Notes: generated by a model not told the origin, from the letters alone. DNA of 64,000 nt from Anaerozeibacter quisquiliarum (GCA_051162045.1 JBISDI010000019.1), one strand, 5' to 3'. Positions 34,402-43,645 are shown, counted from the first letter of the stretch. A program made the numbers and translations.

Positions 34402-34503
34402 ATGAAGCGATCGGCAGTCGGACAGACCGTATATCCCACCCAATTGATTGCATCGGCCATGTACTGGCCCCGCGGCCCTACGGCAACCGCTGATCCATTC
34501 TGA
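34402..34503 (+). CDS. Short ORF after marR, possible truncated gene start
   Basis: 33 residues starting 'MKRSAVGQTVYPTQLIASA'. GGAGGTGA lies 6 bases before the ATG, a better site than marR has. Its 3' end runs into a dispersed repeat (34487 onward), so it may be the remains of the gene MarR controlled. No family recognised. Confidence 0.35.
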   Translation: MKRSAVGQTVYPTQLIASAMYWPRGPTATADPF

Positions 34504-34575
34504 CGCCGCCTGGCGGGTGCTTTTCCGCCCGCTCGTCCCCATTCAACCCTTGACGTAGCGCTGCTACGCCCGCGG
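34487..34575 (+). repeat. Dispersed repeat family 2, copy 1
   Basis: Contains CCTGGCGGGTGCTTTTCCGC, a GGCGGG...CCGCCC stem with a T-rich loop. Related sequences occur at 42891-42965 and 51044-51130. Confidence 0.6.
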
Positions 34576-34649
34576 GCTTCATAGGGACAATCGGACGAAA
34601 AATCCCCTCGCCATGAGGCGCCCGAACGAATCACGATTGCCGGTACCTA

Positions 34650-34705
34650 CCCCATTCCCCTCCCAGGAGGGGTGCCCGCAGGCGGGGTGGTAACCCCCGC
34701 AGGAC
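34650..34705 (-). repeat. Solo right half of the palindromic repeat, inverted
   Basis: ATTCCCCTCCCAGGAGGGGT followed by GCCCGCAGGCGGGGTGGT is the reverse complement of a right arm from arrays A and B. It lies just before the surface-protein gene. Confidence 0.85.
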
Positions 34706-34833
34706 GATCCCCCACCGGGGCGGTTCCTTCGGATTTCCCCGAATGCCGATGGGCGCAAGCCCGTTTGCAGATACCCCGCCGCCCGCGCGCGGCGGCCCAG
34801 GCTGTTTACCATTATTTTGGAGGTGTTTGTTCC

Positions 34834-37800
34834 ATGACCAAACGTTGGTTATCTCTGGTATTGGTGCTGACGCTGTTGTCTACGCTGTTTGCGGGCACGG
34901 CGTTTGCGGTGGGCGAGGTTCCCTTGACCTTCGATGCTGCGCAGACTCCATTTGCATTGATAGCAAACACGAAGTACGAGAACTATTCCCTCGGTACGGT
35001 GAAGGCGAACGGTTCTGCCGTGACGAATCTTGCGGCTTCTCCGGCCACAACAGTTAGCGATGGGAATAGCGGTGCCGACTTTACTGTTACGAGTGTTGCG
35101 GTTGATGCAACTGGTACACTTAAAGCCACGTTTACCACAAAAGGCGTAGAGAAGACGGTCGCTCAAACCGCTTCTGTAAGCCGCGAAGTTGAGACTGACG
35201 AGTACGAAGCGCTTACCGGGGCCTTCACCTACACGATTGCCCCGAAACCGCTAATCTTCACGCCTGCGGCAATTACGTTGAGAAAAGATGCTCCACAGCT
35301 TACGAATGTTGTGCTGGGTACGTTTGCCGACATAACGAACCTTGAAGTGGCTGACGTTGAACTAAACTCCACGCTTCCCGCTGGAGTTATTACCGGTGCT
35401 CTTTCAATTGATCCCATCACGAAAGAACTCAAGACTGCTACGCTTCAGGGAGCTACGGCGGGTAGCGGTAATATCACCGTACAGCTTACTTCCGCTGGCA
35501 CGAACAAGAAATTCACGATGACTGCTGCCACCGTTCCTGTTACTACTACTGGGGCGGCGGAACTTTTCCCGGTTACCTTCACTGTCGATGACGCGACCAA
35601 CCCGCCCAACGGCACGAAGCGCGTTACGCTTGTGAAGCCTGCGCCCGTGGGAACTGGAAACACCGTCAAGGTGTTCTACAACGTTGGCACCGGCACGGTT
35701 GCCGAGCCCACCAGCAGCAGCACGCTGTACACGGCTCCGATCAACCTGACGACTGCCGGTGATTATACCGTCAAGGCGGTTGCCTACGAGTATACTCCCG
35801 CAGGTGTCTATGTCGCGGACAGCAAGTCCACGGTGGCGAGCAAGGCCGTTGCGGTCAACACGGCAGTCGACAGTGTGACCATCAACCAGCAGGGCGTCGT
35901 CATCGTCGGCAACGGCTCGCAGGTCTACACCGCGACGGTCGTCCCCGCTTCCAGCAAGGAGACGGTTGCGTGGTCGATCGTTGGCGATCCCATTACTGGA
36001 TTAACTGGTGCGCCCCAGGCCGACGGTTCCTACAAGGTAACCTCCAACGGCTTTGTCGGCACTTACACGGTTAAGGCCACGGTCGGTGGCAAAGAGACGA
36101 CCTCCGCCGGCCTGGTGAAGGCGCAGAACGTCACCGATTTCGATCTGCCCGCGTCCATCACCGTGGCGAAGGGTGAAACCGTTCAGGTGACCGGCTCCTC
36201 GAAGCCCAGCAACGTAACGATTCAGGAGATTCAGGCCGCTGTAGCTACCTCGCCTGCCAATATCGCGGAGATCGTTCGTGTTGGCGCGGTTGGGGATATC
36301 GATCCCAAGACTGGCGTGAACACGTGGAAGGTAACCGGTACGAACGTGGGTACCACCACTGTGACTTTTACCGCAAGGAATCACGGTTCGGCTGGCGCGG
36401 TGAATGGCATCAGCCGCAACGTGACCATCAACGTGGTTGCCCCCACCAAGACCCCCCCGACACCCATCTTCTCGAAGCCTGATGGCACGGTATTTACTGT
36501 GCAGCACAGCGATACTATCGGTGCGCAGGTGACGGTCGATTCGGGCGTGGCTGCTGGTAGCGCCTCTGCTGTAGTAACGAAAGTATCTACAGACTATGGC
36601 GCGACTTGGACAACCTTAAGCAGCCCGATTGATATTAACATCAATAAGACCAAGACTGTTTGGGCCAAGAACGTTAAGGGCACAGGCACCACCTACGAAG
36701 GCGAAAGCGCGATTGCGAAGGCTACCTTTAAGAGCGAAGTCGCCGTGACAGGGGTCACCCTCTGGGACACCTTTACTGCTAGTACGGGTGCTTACACGGA
36801 TGCAAGGACTGCTGCTGTGACCATCAATGGCTCCGGTACAAAGGATGTCTACGCGAAGGTCGCGCCGTACAGCACCTCCCTTAATCCCAACAAGTCCCTC
36901 GCCAAGGATCCCAGCGTGACCTTTACCTCCAGCAACCCGGCCGTGGCCAAGGTGGAGTATAAGAAGTACGACACCTCCAAGCAGGCTGCCACTGTGACGG
37001 GTGTCAGCGCGGGTACCGCGACCATCACCGCCAAGTCTGCGGACGGCAAGCAGTCCGCCAAGTTTGACGTGACGGTCGCCCCTGTGACGCCGACCCAGAT
37101 CGTGGTAAAGCAGGGCACCATAGAGGTTAGCACCTCTCCCGCTGCGACTGTGACTGCCGGGCAGTATACCAAGCTGACCGCTAAGGTTCTGGGCACGGAC
37201 GGTACTAAGCTCGCCTTCAACCAGAACGTGACCTGGGCCGTTGTGAACGGCACCGACAAGATCACTGTCACCGACGGCAAGGTGGTCGGCCTCAATGAAG
37301 GCACCGCCCAGATCAGGGTGACCTCTCAGGAGCTTCCCACTTTGGATAAGGTGGTTAACGTGACCGTGAGCCCCGCTTCCGGAACGGTCGCTCCGATTGC
37401 CCTAACCGCGACGAAGGCCGATAGCAGTGATGTAGTATTTGCCATTGCTGCTGATGGTACATCGACGGGTTCCGATACGAATATTGCTGCTGAGGTTACA
37501 GTAGAGTTGGCGACCGCCACTGAAGGTGCCACCATCTACTACACCCTGGACGGCACCGATCCGCTGGTTTCCTCTACCCGGATTGCCTATGCGGAAGGCG
37601 GCTTCAAGCTGAGCGGCCCGAAGAGCGTCAAGATTCGTGCGATCGCGATGAAGTCCGACTTGCCGAACTCCACCGCGTTGACGCAGGCGTTTACCTTCGC
37701 GATTCCGGTGACTGCCATCACCATGGACGCCACCGCGACCGTCGCCAAGGGATCTACCCTGCAACTGCAGGCCACCATCGCCCCTGCGAACGCGACGGAC

Positions 37801-39666
37801 AAGACCATCACATGGAGCCTGGCGAATGCGGAAGGGACTACCGCCGGGGATGTCCTCGCCACCATCGACACCGCGACCGGTCTGTTGACCGCGAAGAAGG
37901 CCGGCGTGGTGAAGGTGACGGCTACTCCCGCTGATACCGCCGGTGGTGCTACAGCGGTGTCCTGCGTCGTGACCATCACCGGCGATCCTATCGCCACGCT
38001 GACCATCATCCCCAGCGAAGTGACGCTGAACGTTGCGGGCGTGCAGCAGTTGCAGTATAGGGCAACCCGCGTCAGCAAGTCGACCGAAGGCGGCACTTGG
38101 AAGTCCTCGGATGACAAGATTGCCACTGTGAACACAACCGGCAAGGTAACCGCTGTTAAGGAAGGCGAAGCGACCATCACCTTGACCTTGGACGGCCAAA
38201 CTGCCACCGCAAAGGTGACCGTTACCGCCGATCCGTTGAACATCCCGGCCGAGCCGGCAAATGCCGCTAAGCCCACCTATACCGCCACCAAGAAGGAATT
38301 CAGCGGCATGGGCAAGTCCTCGCTGAGCGCTGTGGTCGGCAAGCTGACCCCCGCCGCCGGCACCACCTTGGAGCAGGTGTTCTACTACTACAACCTCAGT
38401 GTTGAAGTGGATGATACCAGTGTGGCAGCTGCCTTGAAGAATGAGTTTAACTTCGTGGTGGACAAGAATGGCGAAGTCACCGTGCACATCGCCAATCTGC
38501 CCAACAACAGCTTCTTCTTCAACTACAAGCTTAAGCTTGAGCAGAAGGGCAGCAGAGGAACGAACACGTTGGAGTTGGCGGATGCTACCGCTAAGGTAGT
38601 CACCGTAACCGGCAACGTCGTCACCATCACCGCCGTCCCGACCGCGATCAACGCCACCACGCCGGAGATCGCCGATCAGGAACTGCCGCAGAGCGGCACC
38701 GTGGCCATGGGTACTGTGGGCAACTTTGCGGACTTCCAGGCCACCGGTGTGGCGCTGACCGCGACGCCCAATGTGACCCCGGTTCCCAAGGCGACCAAGG
38801 ACGGCTTCTCCGCCGCCATCGACGCCAACGGCCAGATCATCCTGACCGTGGCCGGCGCGCAGGCGGGTACCTACACCGTGACCGTGACCGTGAGCGCGCC
38901 CGGCTGTGCCGACGTGACCACCAAGGCCGTGAAGGTCACCGTGAAGGCCGACCCGATCCCCGCCGAGAAGAAGATCAGCGTTGACACCAAGACCCCGAAG
39001 TTCGACGCGAAGCCCTACAAGAAGAAGAGCGTGTGGGTGCTGAACCTGACGGATGGCACCGCGACCTTCAGCGTACCGGGCTACACCGCGACTGGCTGGA
39101 AGTCCAGCAAGACGAAGCTGATGTCGATCGATGCGAACGGCGTAGCGACCCTGAAGAAGGCCGGCAGCACGCGCATCACGGTATCCGCGAAGGTGGACGG
39201 CAAGACCGTCACGCAGCTCGTGGTGATCCGCAAGATGGCGGAGCAGGTCAAGCTGCAATACAAGCAGGGCAAGAAGTGGATCGACTTTGACGGCAACCCG
39301 CTGACCGTGAAGATTGGCAAAAAGAGCAAGGTGCTCACCCGCGTAGTGGTGGTGACGCCTGCGAAGGCGACGATCCTGGGCGGCAGCTGGAAGATCGAAG
39401 ATCCCACCATTGCGACCCGCGGCACGAAGGGCTACATCGTGGGCCTGAAGGAAGGCAAGACGAGCGTAACCTTCACGGCGCACAACGGCATCAGCGTGAG
39501 CTGCGAGTTCACGGTAGCGAACCAGATCAAGGGTGCGGAAGAGATCGAAGAGATCATTCCCGAGACCGAAGTGACCGAGCCGGTCGAGGAGACCGAAGAA
39601 GTCGTGGAAGTCGTCGAGGAAGCCCCGGTGGAGGAAGCCCCGGTGGAGGAAATCCCCGCGGCGTAA
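34834..39666 (+). CDS. Giant secreted Ig-like (Big2) repeat protein
   Basis: 1610 residues. Signal peptide 'MTKRWLSLVLVLTLLSTLFA', then many beta-rich domains. Several are Big2-type ('VTITGDPIATLTIIP', 'STEGGTWKSSDDKIATVN', 'GKVTAVKEGEATITLTLDG'; also around residues 380-460, 690-870, 970-1060 and 1370-1530). A chitobiase-C-like piece 'TIYYTLDGTDPLVSSTRIAY' lies near residue 900. The tail is a Glu/Val/Pro-rich acidic stretch ('EEAPVEEAPVEEIPAA') with no LPXTG or transmembrane anchor. GGAGGTG lies 8 bases before ATG 34834; upstream in-frame sequence is repeat-derived. Its composition is much less GC-rich than the neighbours, especially in the first half. Likely an adhesin or surface-layer-like protein. 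Confidence 0.85.
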   Translation: MTKRWLSLVLVLTLLSTLFAGTAFAVGEVPLTFDAAQTPFALIANTKYENYSLGTVKANGSAVTNLAASPATTVSDGNSGADFTVTSVAVDATGTLKATFTTKGVEKTVAQTASVSREVETDEYEALTGAFTYTIAPKPLIFTPAAITLRKDAPQLTNVVLGTFADITNLEVADVELNSTLPAGVITGALSIDPITKELKTATLQGATAGSGNITVQLTSAGTNKKFTMTAATVPVTTTGAAELFPVTFTVDDATNPPNGTKRVTLVKPAPVGTGNTVKVFYNVGTGTVAEPTSSSTLYTAPINLTTAGDYTVKAVAYEYTPAGVYVADSKSTVASKAVAVNTAVDSVTINQQGVVIVGNGSQVYTATVVPASSKETVAWSIVGDPITGLTGAPQADGSYKVTSNGFVGTYTVKATVGGKETTSAGLVKAQNVTDFDLPASITVAKGETVQVTGSSKPSNVTIQEIQAAVATSPANIAEIVRVGAVGDIDPKTGVNTWKVTGTNVGTTTVTFTARNHGSAGAVNGISRNVTINVVAPTKTPPTPIFSKPDGTVFTVQHSDTIGAQVTVDSGVAAGSASAVVTKVSTDYGATWTTLSSPIDININKTKTVWAKNVKGTGTTYEGESAIAKATFKSEVAVTGVTLWDTFTASTGAYTDARTAAVTINGSGTKDVYAKVAPYSTSLNPNKSLAKDPSVTFTSSNPAVAKVEYKKYDTSKQAATVTGVSAGTATITAKSADGKQSAKFDVTVAPVTPTQIVVKQGTIEVSTSPAATVTAGQYTKLTAKVLGTDGTKLAFNQNVTWAVVNGTDKITVTDGKVVGLNEGTAQIRVTSQELPTLDKVVNVTVSPASGTVAPIALTATKADSSDVVFAIAADGTSTGSDTNIAAEVTVELATATEGATIYYTLDGTDPLVSSTRIAYAEGGFKLSGPKSVKIRAIAMKSDLPNSTALTQAFTFAIPVTAITMDATATVAKGSTLQLQATIAPANATDKTITWSLANAEGTTAGDVLATIDTATGLLTAKKAGVVKVTATPADTAGGATAVSCVVTITGDPIATLTIIPSEVTLNVAGVQQLQYRATRVSKSTEGGTWKSSDDKIATVNTTGKVTAVKEGEATITLTLDGQTATAKVTVTADPLNIPAEPANAAKPTYTATKKEFSGMGKSSLSAVVGKLTPAAGTTLEQVFYYYNLSVEVDDTSVAAALKNEFNFVVDKNGEVTVHIANLPNNSFFFNYKLKLEQKGSRGTNTLELADATAKVVTVTGNVVTITAVPTAINATTPEIADQELPQSGTVAMGTVGNFADFQATGVALTATPNVTPVPKATKDGFSAAIDANGQIILTVAGAQAGTYTVTVTVSAPGCADVTTKAVKVTVKADPIPAEKKISVDTKTPKFDAKPYKKKSVWVLNLTDGTATFSVPGYTATGWKSSKTKLMSIDANGVATLKKAGSTRITVSAKVDGKTVTQLVVIRKMAEQVKLQYKQGKKWIDFDGNPLTVKIGKKSKVLTRVVVVTPAKATILGGSWKIEDPTIATRGTKGYIVGLKEGKTSVTFTAHNGISVSCEFTVANQIKGAEEIEEIIPETEVTEPVEETEEVVEVVEEAPVEEAPVEEIPAA

Positions 39667-39681
39667 CCCCGGGTACCCCAA

Positions 39682-39709
39682 GGCCCCAGCCGTACGGCTG
39701 GGGCCTTTT
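39682..39709 (+). terminator. Intrinsic terminator of the Big2 gene
   Basis: A perfect 12-bp palindromic stem (GGCCCCAGCCGT and ACGGCTGGGGCC, 39682-39705) followed by TTTT. Confidence 0.88.
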
Positions 39710-39712
39710 CAA

Positions 39713-39960
39713 CCCATTCCCCTCCCCGGAGGGGTGGCGCGGAGCGACGGGGTGGTGAGGCAGTCGGCAGGACTCGAAAAGCGGGTACGGGGGCTTGGGG
39801 GTACTGCCCTGCGGGGGCTACCACCCCGCCCCCTCGGGGGCACCCCTCCTGGGAGGGGAATAGGTGGCCATTCCCCTCGTTGGAGGGGTGGCGCGAAGCG
39901 ACGGGGTGGTGAGCCTGATGGCAGGGCTCGAGAAGCGGGTGCGGAGCCGCTGAGTCAGCG
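39713..39960 (+). repeat. Palindromic repeat array C
   Basis: One full unit (39714-39865) and a solo left half (about 39868-39960). The central part differs from arrays A and B ('CTCGAAAAGCGGGTACGGGG'), defining a second subfamily shared with array D. Confidence 0.88.
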
Positions 39961-40012
39961 AGGGAATGAGTTGATCTGCCTTCATGCAAGCAGTACAATC
40001 AGGACAGAGGTG

Positions 40013-40435
40013 ATGACAGTGCGCAACCGAAAAGCATTTATGTCCTTACCGTACAACCCGGAACTGGCAGGGCTGGCGCGTGAGTTGCGTAAGGCTGGGA
40101 ACTTGGCGGAAGTGCTCTTTTGGCGGCAAGTACACAGGGGGCGTTTCAAAGGCTACGACTTCGACCGTCAGAAAATCATCGGCAACTATATCGCTGATTT
40201 CTTTTGCGCGAATTGTGGGGTTGTTATAGAGATAGACGGCCACTCGCACGATGAGAGAACGGAACACGATGCGGAGCGCGACGCATTTTTTGAAGGGCTT
40301 GGCTTAGCCGTAATCCGTATTGCCGCGCGCGATATCTTGGGGAATTTGGAAGGCGTCATGATTATGCTGAGGGATCATCCGGCCCTGCGGGGGTCACCAC
40401 CCCGCCTGCGGGCACCCCTCCAGGGAGGGGAATAG
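40013..40435 (+). CDS. DUF559 (Vsr-like) endonuclease-domain protein with repeat-derived end
   Basis: 140 residues. The DUF559 core is clear: 'ARELRKAGNLAEVLFWRQV', 'GYDFDRQKIIGNYIADFFC', 'VVIEIDGHSHDE', 'DAERDAFFEGLGLAVIRI', with the D-x-ExD-type nuclease residues. From about residue 121 ('ALRGSPPRLRAPLQGGE') the protein is coded by a palindromic repeat, which also supplies the TAG stop. AGAGGTG abuts ATG 40013; GTG 40019 has better spacing. It sits between repeat arrays C and D. The role is unknown; the family is often linked to mobile DNA. Confidence 0.8.
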   Translation: MTVRNRKAFMSLPYNPELAGLARELRKAGNLAEVLFWRQVHRGRFKGYDFDRQKIIGNYIADFFCANCGVVIEIDGHSHDERTEHDAERDAFFEGLGLAVIRIAARDILGNLEGVMIMLRDHPALRGSPPRLRAPLQGGE

Positions 40436-40733
40436 GAAAGTAGCCATTCCCCTCCTCGGAGGGGTGGCGCGGAGCGACGGGGTGGTGAGGCTGGTGGCAG
40501 GGCTCGAGAAGCCGGGTACGGGGGCTTGGGGGGACGGCCCTGCGGGGGCTACCACCCCGCCCCCTCGGGGGCACCCCTCCTGGGAGGGGAATGGGAGGGG
40601 GACGCCCTGCGGGGGAACCACCCCGCCCCCTCGGGGGCACCCCTCCAGGGAGGGGAATGGAGTGGGGTACGGCCTGCGGGGGTTACCACCCCGCCTGCGG
40701 GCACCCCTCCTGGGAGGGGAATGGGAGGGCCGG
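40383..40733 (+). repeat. Palindromic repeat array D
   Basis: A solo right half (40383-40441), a full unit (40445-about 40598) and two further right halves (about 40600-40665 and 40668-40730). The right arms contain either CCTGCGGGCACCCCTCC or CCCCCTCGGGGGCACCCCTCC type variants. Confidence 0.88.
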
Positions 40734-40736
40734 TGG

Positions 40737-41291
40737 CTATTGCGCTTTGCGGGGGCGTTTCATCAGGTTTAGGATCAGCGTGACCACCCCCGCGCCCATC
40801 ACCCAGTCGCCGGCGCTGCCTAGCGCGCCGGGGAGGAGGGGGAGGTAGATCACGTCGCCCAGCAGATACAGCGGGGCGTCGGGGCGGGCGATGACGTACT
40901 CGAACAGCTCGCCCGATTGGATGCGCCGGGCGGTCGCCTGGGTCGAGGGGAGATGAAGCACCAGCTCGCTGACCGGCATGCGCAGGCCGTTGGCCGCGAT
41001 GACCGCGAGGTTCATCAGTATCCCGGCAAGCATGAGCTTCATGCCCGTGCGGCGGATGTTGAGCGCGCAGAACAGGATGAGCAGCGCATACTCGAGCGGC
41101 ACCGTTGTGAGTAGGCAGGTTTCGCTCGGCCAGCCGGTCAGGTGCTTAAGGTAACCCATCAGCGCCTCGACCATGAACGCCGCGATCGGCAGCCATATCG
41201 CGCGCAGCGGACTGTCCGCGTAGCCCTTGAACGAACCGCCGCGCACAAAGCCGATCAGCACCGCCAGCGGGATCAGGTAGGCCAGGATCAT
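40737..41291 (-). CDS. DUF5317 membrane protein
   Basis: 184 residues with about five hydrophobic helices. 'FVRGGSFKGYADSPLRAIWLPI' near the N-terminus and 'ILMNLAVIAANGLRMPVS' and 'LLGDVIYLPL' match DUF5317 proteins of Clostridia. It overlaps the upstream HD-GYP gene by 4 bases, suggesting a joint function. Its 3' end abuts a repeat array. Confidence 0.75.
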   Translation of the reverse strand: MILAYLIPLAVLIGFVRGGSFKGYADSPLRAIWLPIAAFMVEALMGYLKHLTGWPSETCLLTTVPLEYALLILFCALNIRRTGMKLMLAGILMNLAVIAANGLRMPVSELVLHLPSTQATARRIQSGELFEYVIARPDAPLYLLGDVIYLPLLPGALGSAGDWVMGAGVVTLILNLMKRPRKAQ

Positions 41292-42595
41292 TCGCCGCGT
41301 ACCTCCCGCGCCTCGTCGCTGTCGGCCAGCGCCACCATGCAGTCCACGACCTCGGCGCTGAACTGCGTGCCGATGCCCTTTTTGAGCTGCTCGACCGCCT
41401 CGGCGACCCGCATCGCCTTGCGGTAGGGGCGCTCGCTGGTCATCGCGTCGAACGCGTCGGCGACGCTCAGGATCTGCGAGCCGATCGACAGTTGGTTGAT
41501 GTCCAGCTCGTCGGGGTAACCCTGGCCGTCCACGCGCTCATGGTGGTGCTCGATGATGTCGATTACCGCGCGTGGGAACCCCACCTGGCGCACGATGTTC
41601 GCGCCGACCGACGGGTGCGACTTGAGCGCCTTGAACTCCTCGGCGGTCAGGCGGCCGGGCTTGAGCAGGATGGCGTCGGGTACGCCGATCTTGCCGATGT
41701 CGTGCAGCGAAGCCGCCATCGTGATCGTCTCGACCATCGACGGGCGCAGGAGCATGTGGCGCGCGATCATCGCGGCGTAGCGGCTGACACGGCGCGAGTG
41801 GCCCTCGGTGTATTGATCCCTGGCCTCCATCGCCGTGGCGAACGCCTGAATCAGCTGGTATTGCTGCTTTTGCGCGTCGAGGTACAGCTTCCATGCGTAG
41901 CGCGCCAGCATCAGCGGCAGCAACGTGATAAGCGCCACCCAGTAGCCGCCCTCCTGCTTGAACACGAAGCAGGTCAAGAGGCCCAGCGGCATCGCCGCGA
42001 GTACGTTGGGCACTACGCTCCTCATGATGCCCAACGCCTCGCGCGGCTGGATGTCGCCGTTGAGCGCGAACATGGCCAGCAAAATGCCGCTGTTGAGCAG
42101 GAACGACAGCGCCGTGAACAGCAGCATGGGCATAAGCACCCATGGCAGGCCGATGTCGCCCGGCGTATGCCCGATCAGCCTCAGGCACAGCCCGGGCAGC
42201 AGGATCGAGATCATCAGGTTGGCGTTGTTGAAGGCACCCTTGCGCCAGGGGGTATTGTAGATGTTGATATGCTGCCCGCTCGCCATGTCGAACTCAAACG
42301 TCAGAAACGAGCTGGCCACATAGGTCAGCGTCGCGGCGTAGGGGCCCTTGAGCAGCACCGCCGTGATGATCGCCAGGATCGACACGTCAAGCGCGTGGTG
42401 CGTGCTGATGTAGACGGGCGTGGAGCGGCACACGCTGCAAATCACCAGCAGGCAGCCCATCTGCAGCCATTCGGTGCGCAGCGCGTCCCCGGATAGCGGG
42501 GTGAGCTGCAGGGCATAGCGATACACGCAATAGGGAAGCAGCAGGATACCGATCAGGATGACTGCGTCAATATAGCGCGTTGCGGCCCTTTTCAA
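41288..42595 (-). CDS. Membrane-bound HD-GYP phosphodiesterase-like protein
   Basis: 435 residues. An N-terminal sensor region of about six to seven membrane helices (residues 10-215) is followed by an HD-GYP domain with 'YTEGHSRRVSRYA', the HD pair in 'SLHDIGKIGVPDAILLKPG', 'HHERVDGQGYP' (GYP intact) and 'VADAFDAMTSERPYR'. The family cleaves cyclic di-GMP; here the activity is inferred. The TTG start at 42595 has GGAGAA 7-8 bases upstream. It is co-transcribed with the DUF5317 gene and preceded by a 27-residue peptide ORF. Confidence 0.88.
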   Translation of the reverse strand: MKRAATRYIDAVILIGILLLPYCVYRYALQLTPLSGDALRTEWLQMGCLLVICSVCRSTPVYISTHHALDVSILAIITAVLLKGPYAATLTYVASSFLTFEFDMASGQHINIYNTPWRKGAFNNANLMISILLPGLCLRLIGHTPGDIGLPWVLMPMLLFTALSFLLNSGILLAMFALNGDIQPREALGIMRSVVPNVLAAMPLGLLTCFVFKQEGGYWVALITLLPLMLARYAWKLYLDAQKQQYQLIQAFATAMEARDQYTEGHSRRVSRYAAMIARHMLLRPSMVETITMAASLHDIGKIGVPDAILLKPGRLTAEEFKALKSHPSVGANIVRQVGFPRAVIDIIEHHHERVDGQGYPDELDINQLSIGSQILSVADAFDAMTSERPYRKAMRVAEAVEQLKKGIGTQFSAEVVDCMVALADSDEAREVRGE

Positions 42596-42689
42596 GAGAA
42601 TTCTCCTTTATTTGGCCTGCGAGACATGCAGGATGGCTGTAGATCAGATTTTTGGGGAAGGCGAACCCGCGCGCGAGTGCGGCCTCCGA

Positions 42690-42773
42690 CTACTTCCAGG
42701 TCATGTAGGCGCCGGCAGACAGCAGCAGAGACGCCAGGGACATGAGCGCCAACCAGATATTGGCCTTCTTCAT
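42690..42773 (-). CDS. 27-residue hydrophobic peptide upstream of HD-GYP gene
   Basis: Starts 'MKKANIWLALMSLASLLLSA' and ends 'TWK'. A basic start and hydrophobic core resemble a minimal signal peptide or membrane peptide. AGGAGGG lies about 11 bases before the ATG, a strong match with long spacing. It is 95 bases before the HD-GYP start on the same strand. It could be a signalling peptide, or a leader; no family recognised. Confidence 0.5.
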   Translation of the reverse strand: MKKANIWLALMSLASLLLSAGAYMTWK

Positions 42774-42890
42774 AATCAATAGCCCTCCTTTTGCAAGGCT
42801 CTGCCATTCGCTAACAGACAGGCTATTTTTCGCTTCGCTTCAGGCTCAACCAAATTGGCAGCGCGCGGGTTCGCAATCCTTCATTCAAGG

Positions 42891-42965
42891 TAACCGCCGA
42901 TGGATTCCGACGCCATCTGGCGGACGCTTTTGCGCCCGCCAGCCATCGCCCGAATCAATCGTCGC
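42891..42965 (+). repeat. Dispersed repeat family 2, copy 2
   Basis: Shares 'ACCGCCGATGGATTCCGACGCC' type sequence and the GGCGG...CGCCCGCC stem with copies at 34487 and 51044. Diverged. Confidence 0.5.
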
Positions 42966-42970
42966 CTACA

Positions 42971-43645
42971 CTAGAGCGGACGCACCTTGAACAGCTTGCG
43001 GTTCAGGGCGTCCAGCGTGGCTTTTTGCACGGACAGCGCTTCGTTCTCGCCGCTCTCGGCAGCGCCGATCAGCAAGACGGAGCGCTCATTCTCAAGGCAT
43101 TCGATCAGCACGACGAACACCGGGACGGGCGTGGTAATCACGCGCTGCACCGCCAGCAGCATGAAAATCGGCTGCTCTATGTTCAGGCTCTGATGCACCG
43201 CGTCCAGCACCGCCGATGCGACCGCCCGCTGGCGCTGGGTGGGACTGTTGTGGGCGTAGGCGTTGCCCTGGAACGAGGCGTCGCGCTCGTTCAGCGTGAC
43301 CGACACATTGTAGCGCTCGCCCACCAGCGACTGTTGGATGCCGCCGCAGCGCAGCCGCTCATTCGGCGAGACCACGGGGGCGTCGCCCGTGCCCAGCGAC
43401 TCGCCCAGCTCGTCGGACAGCTGCGCGATGGAGAACTTCTGGTAGTCGACGTCGACGTCGAACGAAGACAGCAGCGCGGTGCGCGCGTCGCGCACCAATT
43501 GTTTGGGATGGCGCGCCATGCCCGCAAGCAGGTGCACTTCCTCCGGATTGCCGTCCGGCCCCAGGCGCACTTGCGCGGCGTACACGCCGGGCAGGCGCTT
43601 AAGCAAATCGGTATAGCGCTGCGCGCCTTGCAGCTCGTCGGCCAT
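42971..43645 (-). CDS. Conserved-looking protein of unknown function
   Basis: 224 residues, soluble, no signal. The N-terminal 75 residues ('LLKRLPGVYAAQVRLGPDG', 'VHLLAGMARHPKQLVRD') and a later part ('AYAHNSPTQRQRAVASAVLDAVHQ') look like two alpha/beta domains. I do not recognise the family. GGGAGGCG lies about 7 bases before ATG 43645. Transcribed alone from a well-formed promoter that contains a palindrome. Confidence 0.65.
   Translation of the reverse strand: MADELQGAQRYTDLLKRLPGVYAAQVRLGPDGNPEEVHLLAGMARHPKQLVRDARTALLSSFDVDVDYQKFSIAQLSDELGESLGTGDAPVVSPNERLRCGGIQQSLVGERYNVSVTLNERDASFQGNAYAHNSPTQRQRAVASAVLDAVHQSLNIEQPIFMLLAVQRVITTPVPVFVVLIECLENERSVLLIGAAESGENEALSVQKATLDALNRKLFKVRPL

Noticed and set aside
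34672..34833. Longer start for the Big2 protein
   Set aside because: The extra 54 residues are coded by a palindromic repeat. The ATG at 34834 has GGAGGTG and begins a proper signal peptide.
37402..39681. A 759-codon open frame antisense to the Big2 gene
   Set aside because: Composition (Gly/His/Arg-rich) is typical of a shadow frame. The sense strand has a signal peptide, recognisable domains and a terminator.
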